This document shows positions 1 to 28,887 of a stretch of 50,463 nucleotides of DNA, piece by piece. Position numbers and translations under genes: made by a program. The DNA is taken from positions 8,042-58,504 of the forward strand of contig JAHBMJ010000542.1 in NCBI GenBank assembly GCA_018398765.1, written 5' to 3'. The DNA comes from Chromera velia (Eukaryota; Sar; Chromeraceae). The notes beneath the pieces were generated by a model. That model was not told where the DNA came from, made no database searches, and saw nothing but the letters and a program-made list of their open reading frames with translations. Numbering within the stretch: the stretch's first letter is position 1; each line of letters opens with the position of its first letter.

Positions 1-273
1 GGGGGGGGGGGGGCCTTCGACTGTCTCTCTCTCTCTGTGGAGCGACTGATGCATAATCTCTGATGATGCTGACACACACCCCGTTCCCCCCCCAAGCTAG
101 GTGCGTGTGTGGGAGGGGTGCGTGTGTTGAGAGGGGGGGGACACTAGCTGGAGAGCGGAAGAAAGATGGAAGCGGCCCCGGCGGCTATCGCACTGCATCG
201 TCCGGTGAGGGCACCGGTGAGGGTTTTGGGTGTCCTGACCACCACCAAAACGTACGCTACTGCCGGAGTGGCA
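1..273. other. Contig-edge sequence without a gene
   Basis: The window opens with a run of 13 G followed by a short CT repeat, which looks like a contig or gap edge. I see no coding signal up to the end of the Cys/His repeat exon at 274. Confidence 0.5.
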
Positions 274-1260
274 CTAGTCCAGTGGGACGAGTACCTGTCT
301 CGTCCCCCTGCCTTTCTCTTTCAAATTGGACGGCGCCTTCAAATGGAGCCTTGCATGTCGGCACTCTTTGCACCGGTAGCGCAACCTCCCGTGCTCACAA
401 ATGGAGGCGCCTCCGCACTCCTTGCACTGACTGTGCTGTCTCCCGTGCTCACAAATGGAGGCGCCTCCGCACTCCTTGCAAAGAGAGCGCACCCTCCCGT
501 GCTCACAAATGGAGGCGCCTCCGCACTCCTTGCAAAGAGAGCGCATCCTCCCGTGCTCACAAATAGAGGCGTCTCCGCACTCCTTGCACTTACTGCGCAC
601 CCTCCCGTGCTCACAAATGCCGACGCCTCCGCACTCCTTGCACTTACTGCGCACCCTCCCGTGCTCACAAATGGAAGAGCCTCCGCACTCCTTGCAACTA
701 TGCCGCTGTCTCCCATGCTCACAAATGGAGGCGCCTCCGCACTCCTTGCACGTACCTCGCTGTCTTCCGTGCTCACAAACGGAGGCACCTCCGCACTCCT
801 TGCACTTACTGCGCTGTCTCCCGTGCTCACAAATGGAGGCGCCTCCGCACTCCTTACATATACTGCGCTGTCTCCCGTGCTCACAAATGGAGGCGCCTCC
901 GCACTCCTTGCAAAGAGAGCGCACCCTCCCGTGCTCACAAATAGAGGCGCCTCCGCACTCCTTGCACTTACTGCGCACCCTCCCGTGCTCACAAACGGAA
1001 GATCCTCCGCACTCCTTGCACTTAGTGCGCTGTCTCCCGTGCTCACAAATGGAGGTGCCTCCGCACTCCTTACACAAACTGCGCTGTCTCCCGTGCTCGC
1101 ACCGTCCCCTCACCTTTATTTCGCCGCAGCAGAGAGAGCAGTTGCTTTTCACTCGTTGGTGAATGCATTTCGTTCTGCTCTCTACTGACCCACCCCGCCC
1201 GTCCCTGCAATTCGTGCACACACAGCTGTTGTCTGCGTACATGCACAGAAAACATACCAT
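274..1260 (-). CDS. Tandem Cys/His repeat protein (14 x CEHGR-CKECGG), exon or whole gene
   Basis: The open frame encodes 328 residues from the ATG at 1258-1260. Residues 54-305 (about 346-1101) are fourteen consecutive 18-residue units of the form CEHGR.R..CKECGG.S(I/V), preceded by one degenerate unit at residues 32-48. Each unit supplies Cys-x-His and Cys-x2-Cys, so each could bind one zinc ion, by analogy with the algal EsV-1-7-type and other CHGR/CKECGG repeat proteins; the function is unknown. The first 30 residues are also Cys-rich. The DNA period is exactly 54 bp and the units are highly similar, so the array can expand or contract. The true 5' end is uncertain: CAG/GTGAGA lies just upstream of the ATG, and AG sites near 1221 and 1240 could be splice acceptors, so this may be the last exon of a longer gene, possibly including the exons at 1773-2446. 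Open frames on the other strand are by-products of the repeat. Confidence 0.75.
   Translation of the reverse strand: MVCFLCMYADNSCVCTNCRDGRGGSVESRTKCIHQRVKSNCSLCCGEIKVRGRCEHGRQRSLCKECGGTSICEHGRQRTKCKECGGSSVCEHGRVRSKCKECGGASICEHGRVRSLCKECGGASICEHGRQRSICKECGGASICEHGRQRSKCKECGGASVCEHGRQRGTCKECGGASICEHGRQRHSCKECGGSSICEHGRVRSKCKECGGVGICEHGRVRSKCKECGDASICEHGRMRSLCKECGGASICEHGRVRSLCKECGGASICEHGRQHSQCKECGGASICEHGRLRYRCKECRHARLHLKAPSNLKEKGRGTRQVLVPLD
346..1101 (-). repeat. 54-bp coding minisatellite, 14 units
   Basis: A perfect 54-bp period is visible as the motif gtgctcacaaatgg recurring at 391, 445, 499 and onward. Differences fall mainly in codons for the variable positions between the conserved Cys and His residues. 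Confidence 0.9.
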
Positions 1261-1772
1261 CTCATCTCACCTGTTTTCCTGCTCTTTTCCAACAGTCACA
1301 GTTTGTGCCTCTCTGTCTCCCTCCACCTTATTTCATAGACTTAGTCCGAATTCGCGCATGAATGAACCTTGCGGTTCGAAGCACAGCTAGGATGTGAGTG
1401 AACGTCTCCTTCGGTTTCTGCTTCGTGCACCACGATGCGATCGATCGAATCAAAATCAGCCGATGCGCACAATCGCCTTTTTGGGCAGCTTTGCCTTATG
1501 GTACTGTTCATTTTCATTTCCGCCCTGGATACCGTCGGTGACTCAATTCTTTGTGTGCGTTCAGTACGGCTCCATCACACACACCCCACACCATTACTTG
1601 ACCACAAAGTGAGACAAGACTCATCAAGTCAGAAATGCTCATTGAGAATATCGGAGACTCACAAACGAACCGACATGGCATGAATGCTTCTTTCTTGCAG
1701 ACTGGAGGTCAGACCGGCCCCCTCCTTTTTGAGAGAAGCGCGGGACAAAAGAAAACACACAAAAGTACTCAC
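1261..1772. other. Between the Cys/His repeat exon and the upstream minus-strand exon; no clear gene
   Basis: I see only short, unconvincing open frames. One minus-strand frame (about 1518-1701, following an AG at about 1702) stays open in the phase left by the donor at 1772, so it might be a terminal exon of the upstream gene. It has no recognisable domain. Otherwise this would be intron or intergenic DNA. Confidence 0.35.
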
Positions 1773-1959
1773 CGACGGTGTGTCCAGGCTGCATGAATGT
1801 GAAGTCCCCTCTCCGTTTCAAAAAGAGCCGGGCAATGTGCACACCTCCATAAAATGGCGACCCTAACCTCCATCTTCCCCTCACCGCTGTGTCCTTCGAC
1901 TGCCACGGAATCTCCACCTCTACCTGCTCCCCTTGTCCCTTCCATGATTTCTGAAACAC
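1773..1959 (-). CDS. Probable exon, weakly bL27-like segment
   Basis: The minus-strand frame reads a basic segment ending in LGSPFYGGVHIARLF and then KRRG-x5-QPGHTVG. It stops at a good donor (GTCG/GTGAGT; lowest exon base 1773, phase 1). The spacing LG-x3-YGG ... K/R-x-RG ... PG-x2-VG recalls the core of ribosomal protein bL27 (LG-x3-YGG ... RQRG ... PG-x2-VG), but the match covers only about 25 residues and the usual N-terminal bL27 motif is missing, so this identity is weak. The frame is open upstream to beyond 2040, one frame out of register with the signal-peptide frame at 2021-2446, so a small intron or a frameshift would have to separate them. The upper boundary given is approximate. 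Confidence 0.35.
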
Positions 1960-2020
1960 TCGCCCATCCTGGTTCTCCTTTGCGTTTCCGTCTCTTTTTC
2001 TTTTGATACCCCCCAGTCCT

Positions 2021-2446
2021 TTAGCACCCGCTGCGGTGCTCCGGGTCGCCTTCTGGCTGTTCTTCTTCTTCTGCGTCTCCTCCGGGATCTGGGGAAGAAG
2101 CAGGTGAAGCCACCGCCTCTTCCTGCTCAGGCTCGGAATCAGAGGCAGAAGCAGCTAGTACAGAGCGGGCAGACGATGAGACCGAGAGGGGGGCGCCTCC
2201 GGATGTCAGGAGGGAGAGGAGACGGGGAACTCCCTCCCATCGGAGACGGTCCAAGTAGGCGTTCCTGTTGCAGCCGTAGCGTGGCTTTATGCGGTCACTG
2301 TGACCGGCCTGAGAAGGTTTCTTCAGTCGCATAAAAAAGGCCGGTCTTCTCTCCCTGTTGCGGAGAAAGGCACCACCGGTTGGCTTTGTGACGATACCCC
2401 AAAGCAATGAGAAGAGCCAGACCAAAAAGACGGAGACGCGCATCAT
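2021..2446 (-). CDS. Signal-peptide protein or first exon, possible plastid-targeting leader
   Basis: The start is the first of two adjacent ATG codons (2446). The first 20 residues are MMRVSVFLVWLFSLLWGIVT, a strong hydrophobic signal peptide. Next comes KPTGGAFLRNRERR, a basic stretch in which a Phe follows Gly-Gly-Ala. A Phe at the +1 position after signal cleavage, followed by a basic, Ser-rich region, is the known signature of bipartite leaders for complex plastids of red-algal origin. Residues ~105-141 are acidic and low in complexity. Read straight through, the frame ends at 2021 (141 residues). It may instead splice or shift into the exon at 1773-1959. No conserved domain is recognised within this exon. 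Confidence 0.5.
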   Translation of the reverse strand: MMRVSVFLVWLFSLLWGIVTKPTGGAFLRNRERRPAFFMRLKKPSQAGHSDRIKPRYGCNRNAYLDRLRWEGVPRLLSLLTSGGAPLSVSSSARSVLAASASDSEPEQEEAVASPASSPDPGGDAEEEEQPEGDPEHRSGC

Positions 2447-3430
2447 GTGAATGCAAGCCGCTTCATTCACGGAGCGTAAAAATCAGACGGCCTTGAGGCT
2501 ACCAAAACTACTGCACTTTTCAGTTTCGTAGTTAGCCCATGGAAGTCTATATGGAGGACGGATCACAGCAGTCACGTGACAGCACTACACGTACAGACTC
2601 ACAACGAAAAAAGAAATATTGAAGAAGCTCGCATCGGTTCCTTGCAACATCTTGCAACACGTGCGGCGACGCGTTCCTCGATCCCCGCGGCGCCCTGCGC
2701 ACGGCCGGCGCCGCGGCCGCACGTGCTGAGACTTGAGCCGGGCCGCGCCTCATTTTTTTAAAAAGTTTGTTGAATGCGCGCGAAAGCAAGTGCGATAATT
2801 AAGTTCGTGCATCCTAGTGCATCCTCGGAGCTAGCCTCGGAGGGCATTTCGGGTAAATCCGATTCGTGTAAAAAAAATTGGTGTACTTAATGCTGTCTAA
2901 AGCTACCGATTTTTTTTTTTAAACTACTTAGACGCGTCTACCTAGAAGCTTAGGCGCATTCAGGTGGCTAACAATGGTTAACGAGATAGTTGGCGAATGT
3001 TATCTCTTAGATCGTATAGGCACAGCCTAAGGCACAACCCACACCAAATATTATCATATATTATATACATATTTTTTACTTTTCAATGCTGTTAAGAGCT
3101 ACTGGAAGCCCTTAGAATAGACAAAGGGAAGTGGCGCTAGTCAGACTCTAATGAGGCTTCAAGATAGTCTAAGGGTCTAAAGAGTCAGAGGTTTAGTTCA
3201 AGAAAGTTCAATGTATGGCGCTATGATTGATCACTTTTCAATCGATTTCAAGTCAATATTGAGTGCAGATCGTCTCGATTTTGCTCAAGTTTGGAGGTTG
3301 GTTTCAGAGAGGCAATTCTGAGGGTATCGGACCTCCCGAGGTGACCGACGACCTCGGGGGTCCCCTCGGAAAAATCCAAATTTTAATTTTTCTTGTGTGA
3401 TCCGATTTTACACATACGACAGGGCATTCA
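2447..3430. other. Intergenic: GC-rich patch, then AT-rich island
   Basis: No gene is seen. About 2680-2730 is very GC-rich with a self-complementary core (cggccggcgccgcggccg) and could belong to the promoter of the minus-strand gene starting at 2446. From about 2840 the sequence becomes AT-rich with no long open frames. A short inverted repeat (cccgaggt ... acctcggg) lies around 3335-3360. Confidence 0.5.
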
Positions 3431-3437
3431 GACCGGG

Positions 3438-3475
3438 CGATTATTCGACCTCAGAGCCGAATAATCGCCGCGCTC
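3438..3475. repeat. Short hairpin
   Basis: The arms cgattattcg and cgaataatcg flank a loop of about 10 bases just upstream of the tandem-like repeats at 3490-3720. They are probably part of the same repetitive element. Confidence 0.5.
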
Positions 3476-3489
3476 AAATTCGAATTCAA

Positions 3490-3725
3490 ACCACGCGGAA
3501 TTCGACCAGGCAAAATCGGCTATTCTAAGTATAGACCATGTGGTATTTGGGTATTTCGGTTTCAGACCGCACACTATTCGGTTTTCGGCCTGACGGTTAT
3601 TCAAATTCAGACCGTGTACTATTTGATGCCTCGATTTCTGACCGCGTGCTATTCGATGTCTCGATTTCTGACCGGGTCTTATTCGGTTCTATCGATTTTA
3701 GACCACGTTTTATTTGGATGCATGT
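3490..3725. repeat. Degenerate ~34-60 bp tandem repeats
   Basis: The phrases ttcagaccg / tctgaccg followed by (c)tattcg and tcgattt recur five or six times. They lie directly beside the tRNA-like sequence at 3738-3809 and could be the body or tail of a SINE-like element. Confidence 0.5.
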
Positions 3726-3737
3726 ATTTTGAAATTC

Positions 3738-3809
3738 TGCCGGTGGTGGGACTCAAACTCGGGACCTCCCAGTCCAAGCCTCTCATCCTAACCACTAGGC
3801 CACAGAGGC
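3738..3809 (-). other. tRNA-like sequence (degenerate tRNA or SINE head)
   Basis: On the minus strand the 72 nt begin GCCTCTGTGGCCTAGTGG and end CACCACCGGCA. TGGCCTAGTGG fits the internal A box (TRGYNNARNNG), and GAGTTTGAGTCC is a near B box that lacks the conserved C of GTTCRA. Five of seven acceptor pairs can form, but the anticodon and T arms pair poorly. I read it as a tRNA-derived, degenerate sequence rather than a working tRNA gene. Confidence 0.45.
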
Positions 3810-3829
3810 TGGGTCCTATCTAAAGTATC

Positions 3830-4148
3830 GTGTTTGCCTGGTTCTTGTCTTTTCTTATCTTTTTACTTCTTTTTACCTTTATTTTCAATCGTTTGGTCTT
3901 CGTCCCTTTCTCTAAATAAAACATTAACTTCTTTACCACTTTTCTATTATTTTCTATCATTTTTCGATGCTTTTTCATACTTTTTTTATTTCATTTTCTA
4001 ATACTTTTGACAATACTTTCTTATATTTTTTCTATCATTTTGGAATTAATTTTTTCTTTTATCAATCACTTTCTTTTAGTTCTATATATTTTCTTATGTC
4101 TAGACTAGCCTTATATCTAGACTAGCACATAGCAATGCTCTTTAATAC
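3830..4148. other. AT-rich spacer
   Basis: A T-rich run with many tttcta / tttctat motifs and no coding signal, probably eroded repeat sequence. Confidence 0.4.
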
Positions 4149-4161
4149 AGACACCATAAGA

Positions 4162-4678
4162 TACCATACACTGTGCTGTTAGGAGTAACTACCGGCCCTT
4201 CTCAGAAAGCTTTTGGTTACCATCAAATTGGTAACCAAAACTTGGTAACTAGGGGGGTCTGAGGAGATTACCACTACCGCGGTAATCTGACTGTATCTGC
4301 CCACAAATGTGTTGCATCGAGATCTAATATAGGAGAAACATATCTTTAAAAACTATGTATGAGTACAGTACGACGTAAAAAAAATCATTTTTAAACTTTT
4401 TTTGTCTAACTTAAAGTTGTTTCTATAATATCAAGAACTTGACTTTAACTTATATATACTTACACATATTTCTAGACATAAGAGAACTTTACAATAAATC
4501 TATCTTTGGTACTCGATTTATCCATTAATTTGTTTTGCTTACCACTGTTTTGGTTACCGAAACAACGGTAATCAATATGACTCTGCAGGATTACTGTAAC
4601 CATGAAAATGGTTACCGAGCGGCCTAACGGCTGCCTGGGTAACCAAACTAAGTTGGTTACTCCTAACAGCATAGTGTA
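4162..4678. mobile_element. MITE-like element with terminal inverted repeats
   Basis: The 23-bp arm at 4167-4189 (starting tacactgtgctgttagg) is the reverse complement of 4656-4678 with one mismatch. A 13-bp direct repeat, agacaccataaga, lies outside both ends (4149-4161 and 4679-4691) and looks like a target-site duplication. The interior has several ggttacc/ggtaacc palindromes and no transposase frame. The length (~0.5 kb) and AT-rich interior fit a non-autonomous DNA element. Six bases separate the left direct repeat from the inverted repeat, so the exact termini are uncertain. Confidence 0.7.
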
Positions 4679-4949
4679 AGACACCATAAGAAAAACCGTG
4701 AACATGTATGCGCATGCTAATCTAGATGCTAATTATAACTAGATTGCTAGACATTTCTGATCAATGTATATCGATGTATAAAATTTTGATACAAATGAAT
4801 CATAAAAATAAAAAACACTGACAAATTAAAAACCACGTGATAACTTCTTCAATATAAGATTCAGCAACATGCAGTTGATAGATCGATTTGGAGTGTTTTG
4901 TACACCTGACTGTCGATTGATGACTGGGAATGCTCTTCTGCCTGCAGGT

Positions 4950-5090
4950 AAACGATGAAGTCGACCTTGACTTCCATGCAGATCGAGACTTGACCACAGG
5001 ATCAGACAGAGCACAGTAAGGAGGGGCAACAGAGAACTGCATGGCTGCCCTTTCAGTGGCCTGGTTGGTCAGTCCCCCTGGAATGTCTAC
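4950..5090 (+). pseudogene. Possible copia-type RNase H remnant
   Basis: One plus-strand frame reads VDLDFHADRDLTTGSDRAQ, a stop, then a GGAT-x4-MAALSVAWL segment and PPGMSTLS, then another stop. The order D..TTGS.RAQ.GGAT ... AVAWL ... STLS resembles the RNase H end of Ty1/copia elements (DAD...TGS ... WxS..Q...LST.E). No integrase or reverse transcriptase was seen nearby and the frame is interrupted, so this is at best a fragment. Confidence 0.25.
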
Positions 5091-7297
5091 CCTCAGCTAA
5101 ACTGTAGTACCCGTTCCTCTGTTTAATAAATTTAACCGACCAAATCTGTTGAACACCTCGACATTCCATCTCTCTCTTCACTTCTTTGCTAACCCTATCA
5201 ACCCTCATGTATGTACAGCATTGCACGAACATTTTTATGGATACACAGTTTCTGTATCATTTTTCATTTTGTTATGAGGGCTTTTTAAAAAATAAGGGGA
5301 AGGGTAAAATTATAAAAAATTGCGTGAGTTATGAATTGTTGCTCTTAGAAAAGAAGATCGTTCTCATGAACCATAATCAATTAAAGTCTGATATTCAATC
5401 AAACTGTAGATCAAACTCCAAAAGACAAAAGCCCACAAAATGAAAAAATGATTCACTGTGAACAAAAATCGTCGACAAGTATTCGGTATATATACAAATA
5501 TCACGTACACTTGATATGTGTCTCTCCTCTCCCCTCCCGTTCTCTAAGCAGGGAGACAAGCTCCTATGCTATAATGAAATTAAAAAAATCATGAAATAAA
5601 AACGCTTCCAATTTACTTTAGTCAAGAGCTCTCTTTCACTTTTGTAAGTAAGAAAGGAGTATCGAAAGAAAGAAGTTGGGAAAGCTACATCACAAGTTGA
5701 TTTGTAATATCCCATTCTTCCACCTCTCCATCTGATACTTATCAAACGCGTCGGCTTCTGATATAAAAAATCAAAATAAAATCTTATGATATATAAATAC
5801 GTCTATAGTTTATGTCGGGGAGGTTCTTGATTCTAGAGTTATAGAAAGAATAATATGTTTTGATAAGTTCCAAACTGATTTTTATAGAGTTCGTGCAACG
5901 TTGTATATGCACCCAACGACTGACATACATGCACAAAGTTCGTTCCGACGCAGACTTCCCTCCCTCATTCTGACAGAGACAAGGCGAGACAAGCGCTGCC
6001 TCGATCTGAAACCGATGCAAGATTCTCATGGAATCCACCTACCCATCCTTTCAATCGGCCGTGCGTGTACACCTGCAGTGCCACCTCCCTGAGTGGCCGC
6101 GGACTCATCCGTTTTGTTTTTCTGCATGCTCATGCGTGCAGACGGCGTGGCAGTGTGCTTGCTTGCCTGATACTTCGTCCGTTACGTCAGCAGATTCATG
6201 CACACATTGAAGAAGGAACACAAGCGCGATCGATGCCCTCCCTCTTCTCTCGGACTGACTGAGTGTCTGTCTGGGTAGGTACCGCATGAAACCGTTTCGA
6301 TCGATCGATCGATCCGTCCGTCTGTTTGTCAGCGCTGTCTCGGCATGCCGTCAAAGAATTAAGAGCTTTGTCTGCCTTTCACATTCATTCGGTTGTCGTC
6401 AATCTTTTTCCTTCCCACCCACCCACCCATTCGGCCCGCGCCTATCCCGCGATTCCCCCCGCGTGACCCTTTGACAAGACCACAAATTCGGTCGGCAGTC
6501 CATCCATGGACCTTTTCTTGAATTGACGCATTACAACTAGCAGACGAGAAAGAACGAGAGGATATACAGTCAACAGATGGATGGAAGGAAGGACGAAGAA
6601 GAGAAAGAAAGAAGTATAAAGACAGGGAAATGGGGGACTTCGAAACAACGAGTCACACACGGAGACAATGAAACAAACGACGGCCATGTAGCATATCAAT
6701 GGGCGGAGCGGTTTCGTACAAATGAGCAGACAGTGAAAGACAAAAAAGAAAGAGAGCTGCACGATCCAGCTACAGGCGACTGCAATAATGTGTTTGCAGT
6801 GCAAGGAAAGAAGCGAAGTGGAAGAAAGAGGCGGAATTCGGTGGCAAAAAAAAAAAGAGGAAATCGAAGGGCAGAGCAGCTGAGATTGCAGTCACCGCCC
6901 AATTCGCTTCGCTTTTTTTGCGTCGCTTCATTCCACCCCCTTGGCTCGAGATTCCCTCCCGAACAAGCGAAGAAATAAAGTGTGGGCGAGTTGCAGACAG
7001 GACAGTAGCAAATGAAGACTCTCTCTGTCTTGCACTTTTCTTCCATCGAGCAACAAATAAGATGAGACAGACGGCCGGAGAAGAGGCTGGTCTGTCCGGA
7101 CAGAATTCGGACAGTCAGTTGCCTCAATTCAACAAGAAGAAAGTTTGTGTGTGTATGTGTGTGTGTGTGTATGTATGTGTGTGTGTGCAGAGAGATGGGG
7201 ATCCTGTGTCTCTTCAATCTGTCTCCACAGCTCTTTGCTACCACCACAAATATTCAGTCACCCTGCTTTTCTCCTTTTCTTCCTTCCTTTTTTCCTT
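5091..7297. other. Intergenic: AT-rich sequence, then microsatellite-bearing 3' flank of the large gene
   Basis: No gene is seen on either strand. 5.1-5.9 kb is AT-rich. 5.9-6.5 kb contains cgatcgatcgat and ccca simple repeats, and a TG/TATG microsatellite lies at 7145-7189. The last ~200 bases would be the 3' untranslated region of the minus-strand gene that stops at 7298; I found no convincing AATAAA there. Confidence 0.5.
7145..7189. repeat. (TG)n microsatellite
   Basis: A run of TG dinucleotides interrupted by TATG units. Confidence 0.9.
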
Positions 7298-27951
<20,654 letters not shown>

Positions 27952-28887
27952 TCTGACTTCAGTCAACACACCTTGTCAACCTTCGCGTATCCACGATAGA
28001 TCGAAACAAAAATCGTTTTACAGTCAGAGCTCACAGATCGGCATTTTCTTTTCCGTGAGACTCAGGCAGATCGGACTTCGGACGTATACACGATGGGTCC
28101 CCCGCTCAGCAGAAATAATGGCATGCAGCGAATTGCAGCAATGCGGCGGCGCATGGCGCTTCATATTTGCGCGGGCGCCGCGGCCCATAAAATGATATTA
28201 ATATAAAATGGGCGCGCGCCACGAGACGGTGGCCACGGCCATGCAGTGCCAGTATTAGGTATATGAAGTCGCGAATAGTCGCGAAGTCGTCCACATGGCC
28301 ACGGCATGTCTAAGCGTGTCTATAAGCTGCCTGCAATATTTGTTTCGGCCTGATCGAAACGGTATAACACCGGTGTCAAGAAGGTTGTTTAACTTCAACC
28401 CTCCTGGCTCCGCCCATTCTTCTTTCTACGGTTTGGCTTCACTTGCGTCATGATGGAATATCGATTGTCTTGATGGACGGCGCTGAAAAGACGGCCAGTC
28501 GATTTATGCTGTTGATCAGGCAGAAAGTGATTTTGTTTCTAGACCACTTTCAAACCATCTAACGACGAAGACTTGAGGAGACTGGAGTTGCCCTGTGAAG
28601 GGACATTCGTTGTGAACTGCCCGTTTCGGTCGAACTCTGGTTGGTTGCCCTCGTGTTCGAAGTAGAGCCTTTTGCGCGAGTCGGTTTCTCGCAGTTTCTT
28701 CGTTTAGTTGCGTGTCACGGCGCTTCTTGACTCTGGGTGAACTCGCGAATGCCGCAGCATAAACCCATTGACACGGTCAGTCTCCTTCCGCAAGCTCTGG
28801 TTTTTGGCGTCTTCCCTCATTGATCTGTGGGTCATCTTTTCTTGCGTCCGGTAATACAACTCTGAGCTTGTCGGCTGCTGACGGTGC
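27952..28887. promoter_or_regulatory. Divergent intergenic promoter region
   Basis: This 936-bp gap separates the start codons of two long genes that point away from each other, so it should hold both promoters. About 28140-28215 has a very GC-rich patch with ttgcgcgggcgccgcgg beside an AT patch, ccataaaatgatattaata, which includes TATAAAA near 28202-28208. These are candidate core elements only. No open frame of note lies inside. Confidence 0.5.

Noticed and set aside
346-1101. CRISPR-like look of the regular 54-bp repeats
   Set aside because: The repeats are coding, directly adjacent and have no unique spacers; the genome is eukaryotic.
166-1188. Long plus-strand frames over the Cys/His repeat array
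   Set aside because: They are by-products of a 54-bp repeat with no stops in several frames; only the minus-strand frame shows conserved Cys/His spacing and a plausible start.
5784-6804. Several 60-120 codon frames on both strands between the AT-rich island and the large gene
   Set aside because: No domain, no codon structure and no splice continuity with neighbours; composition follows local simple repeats.
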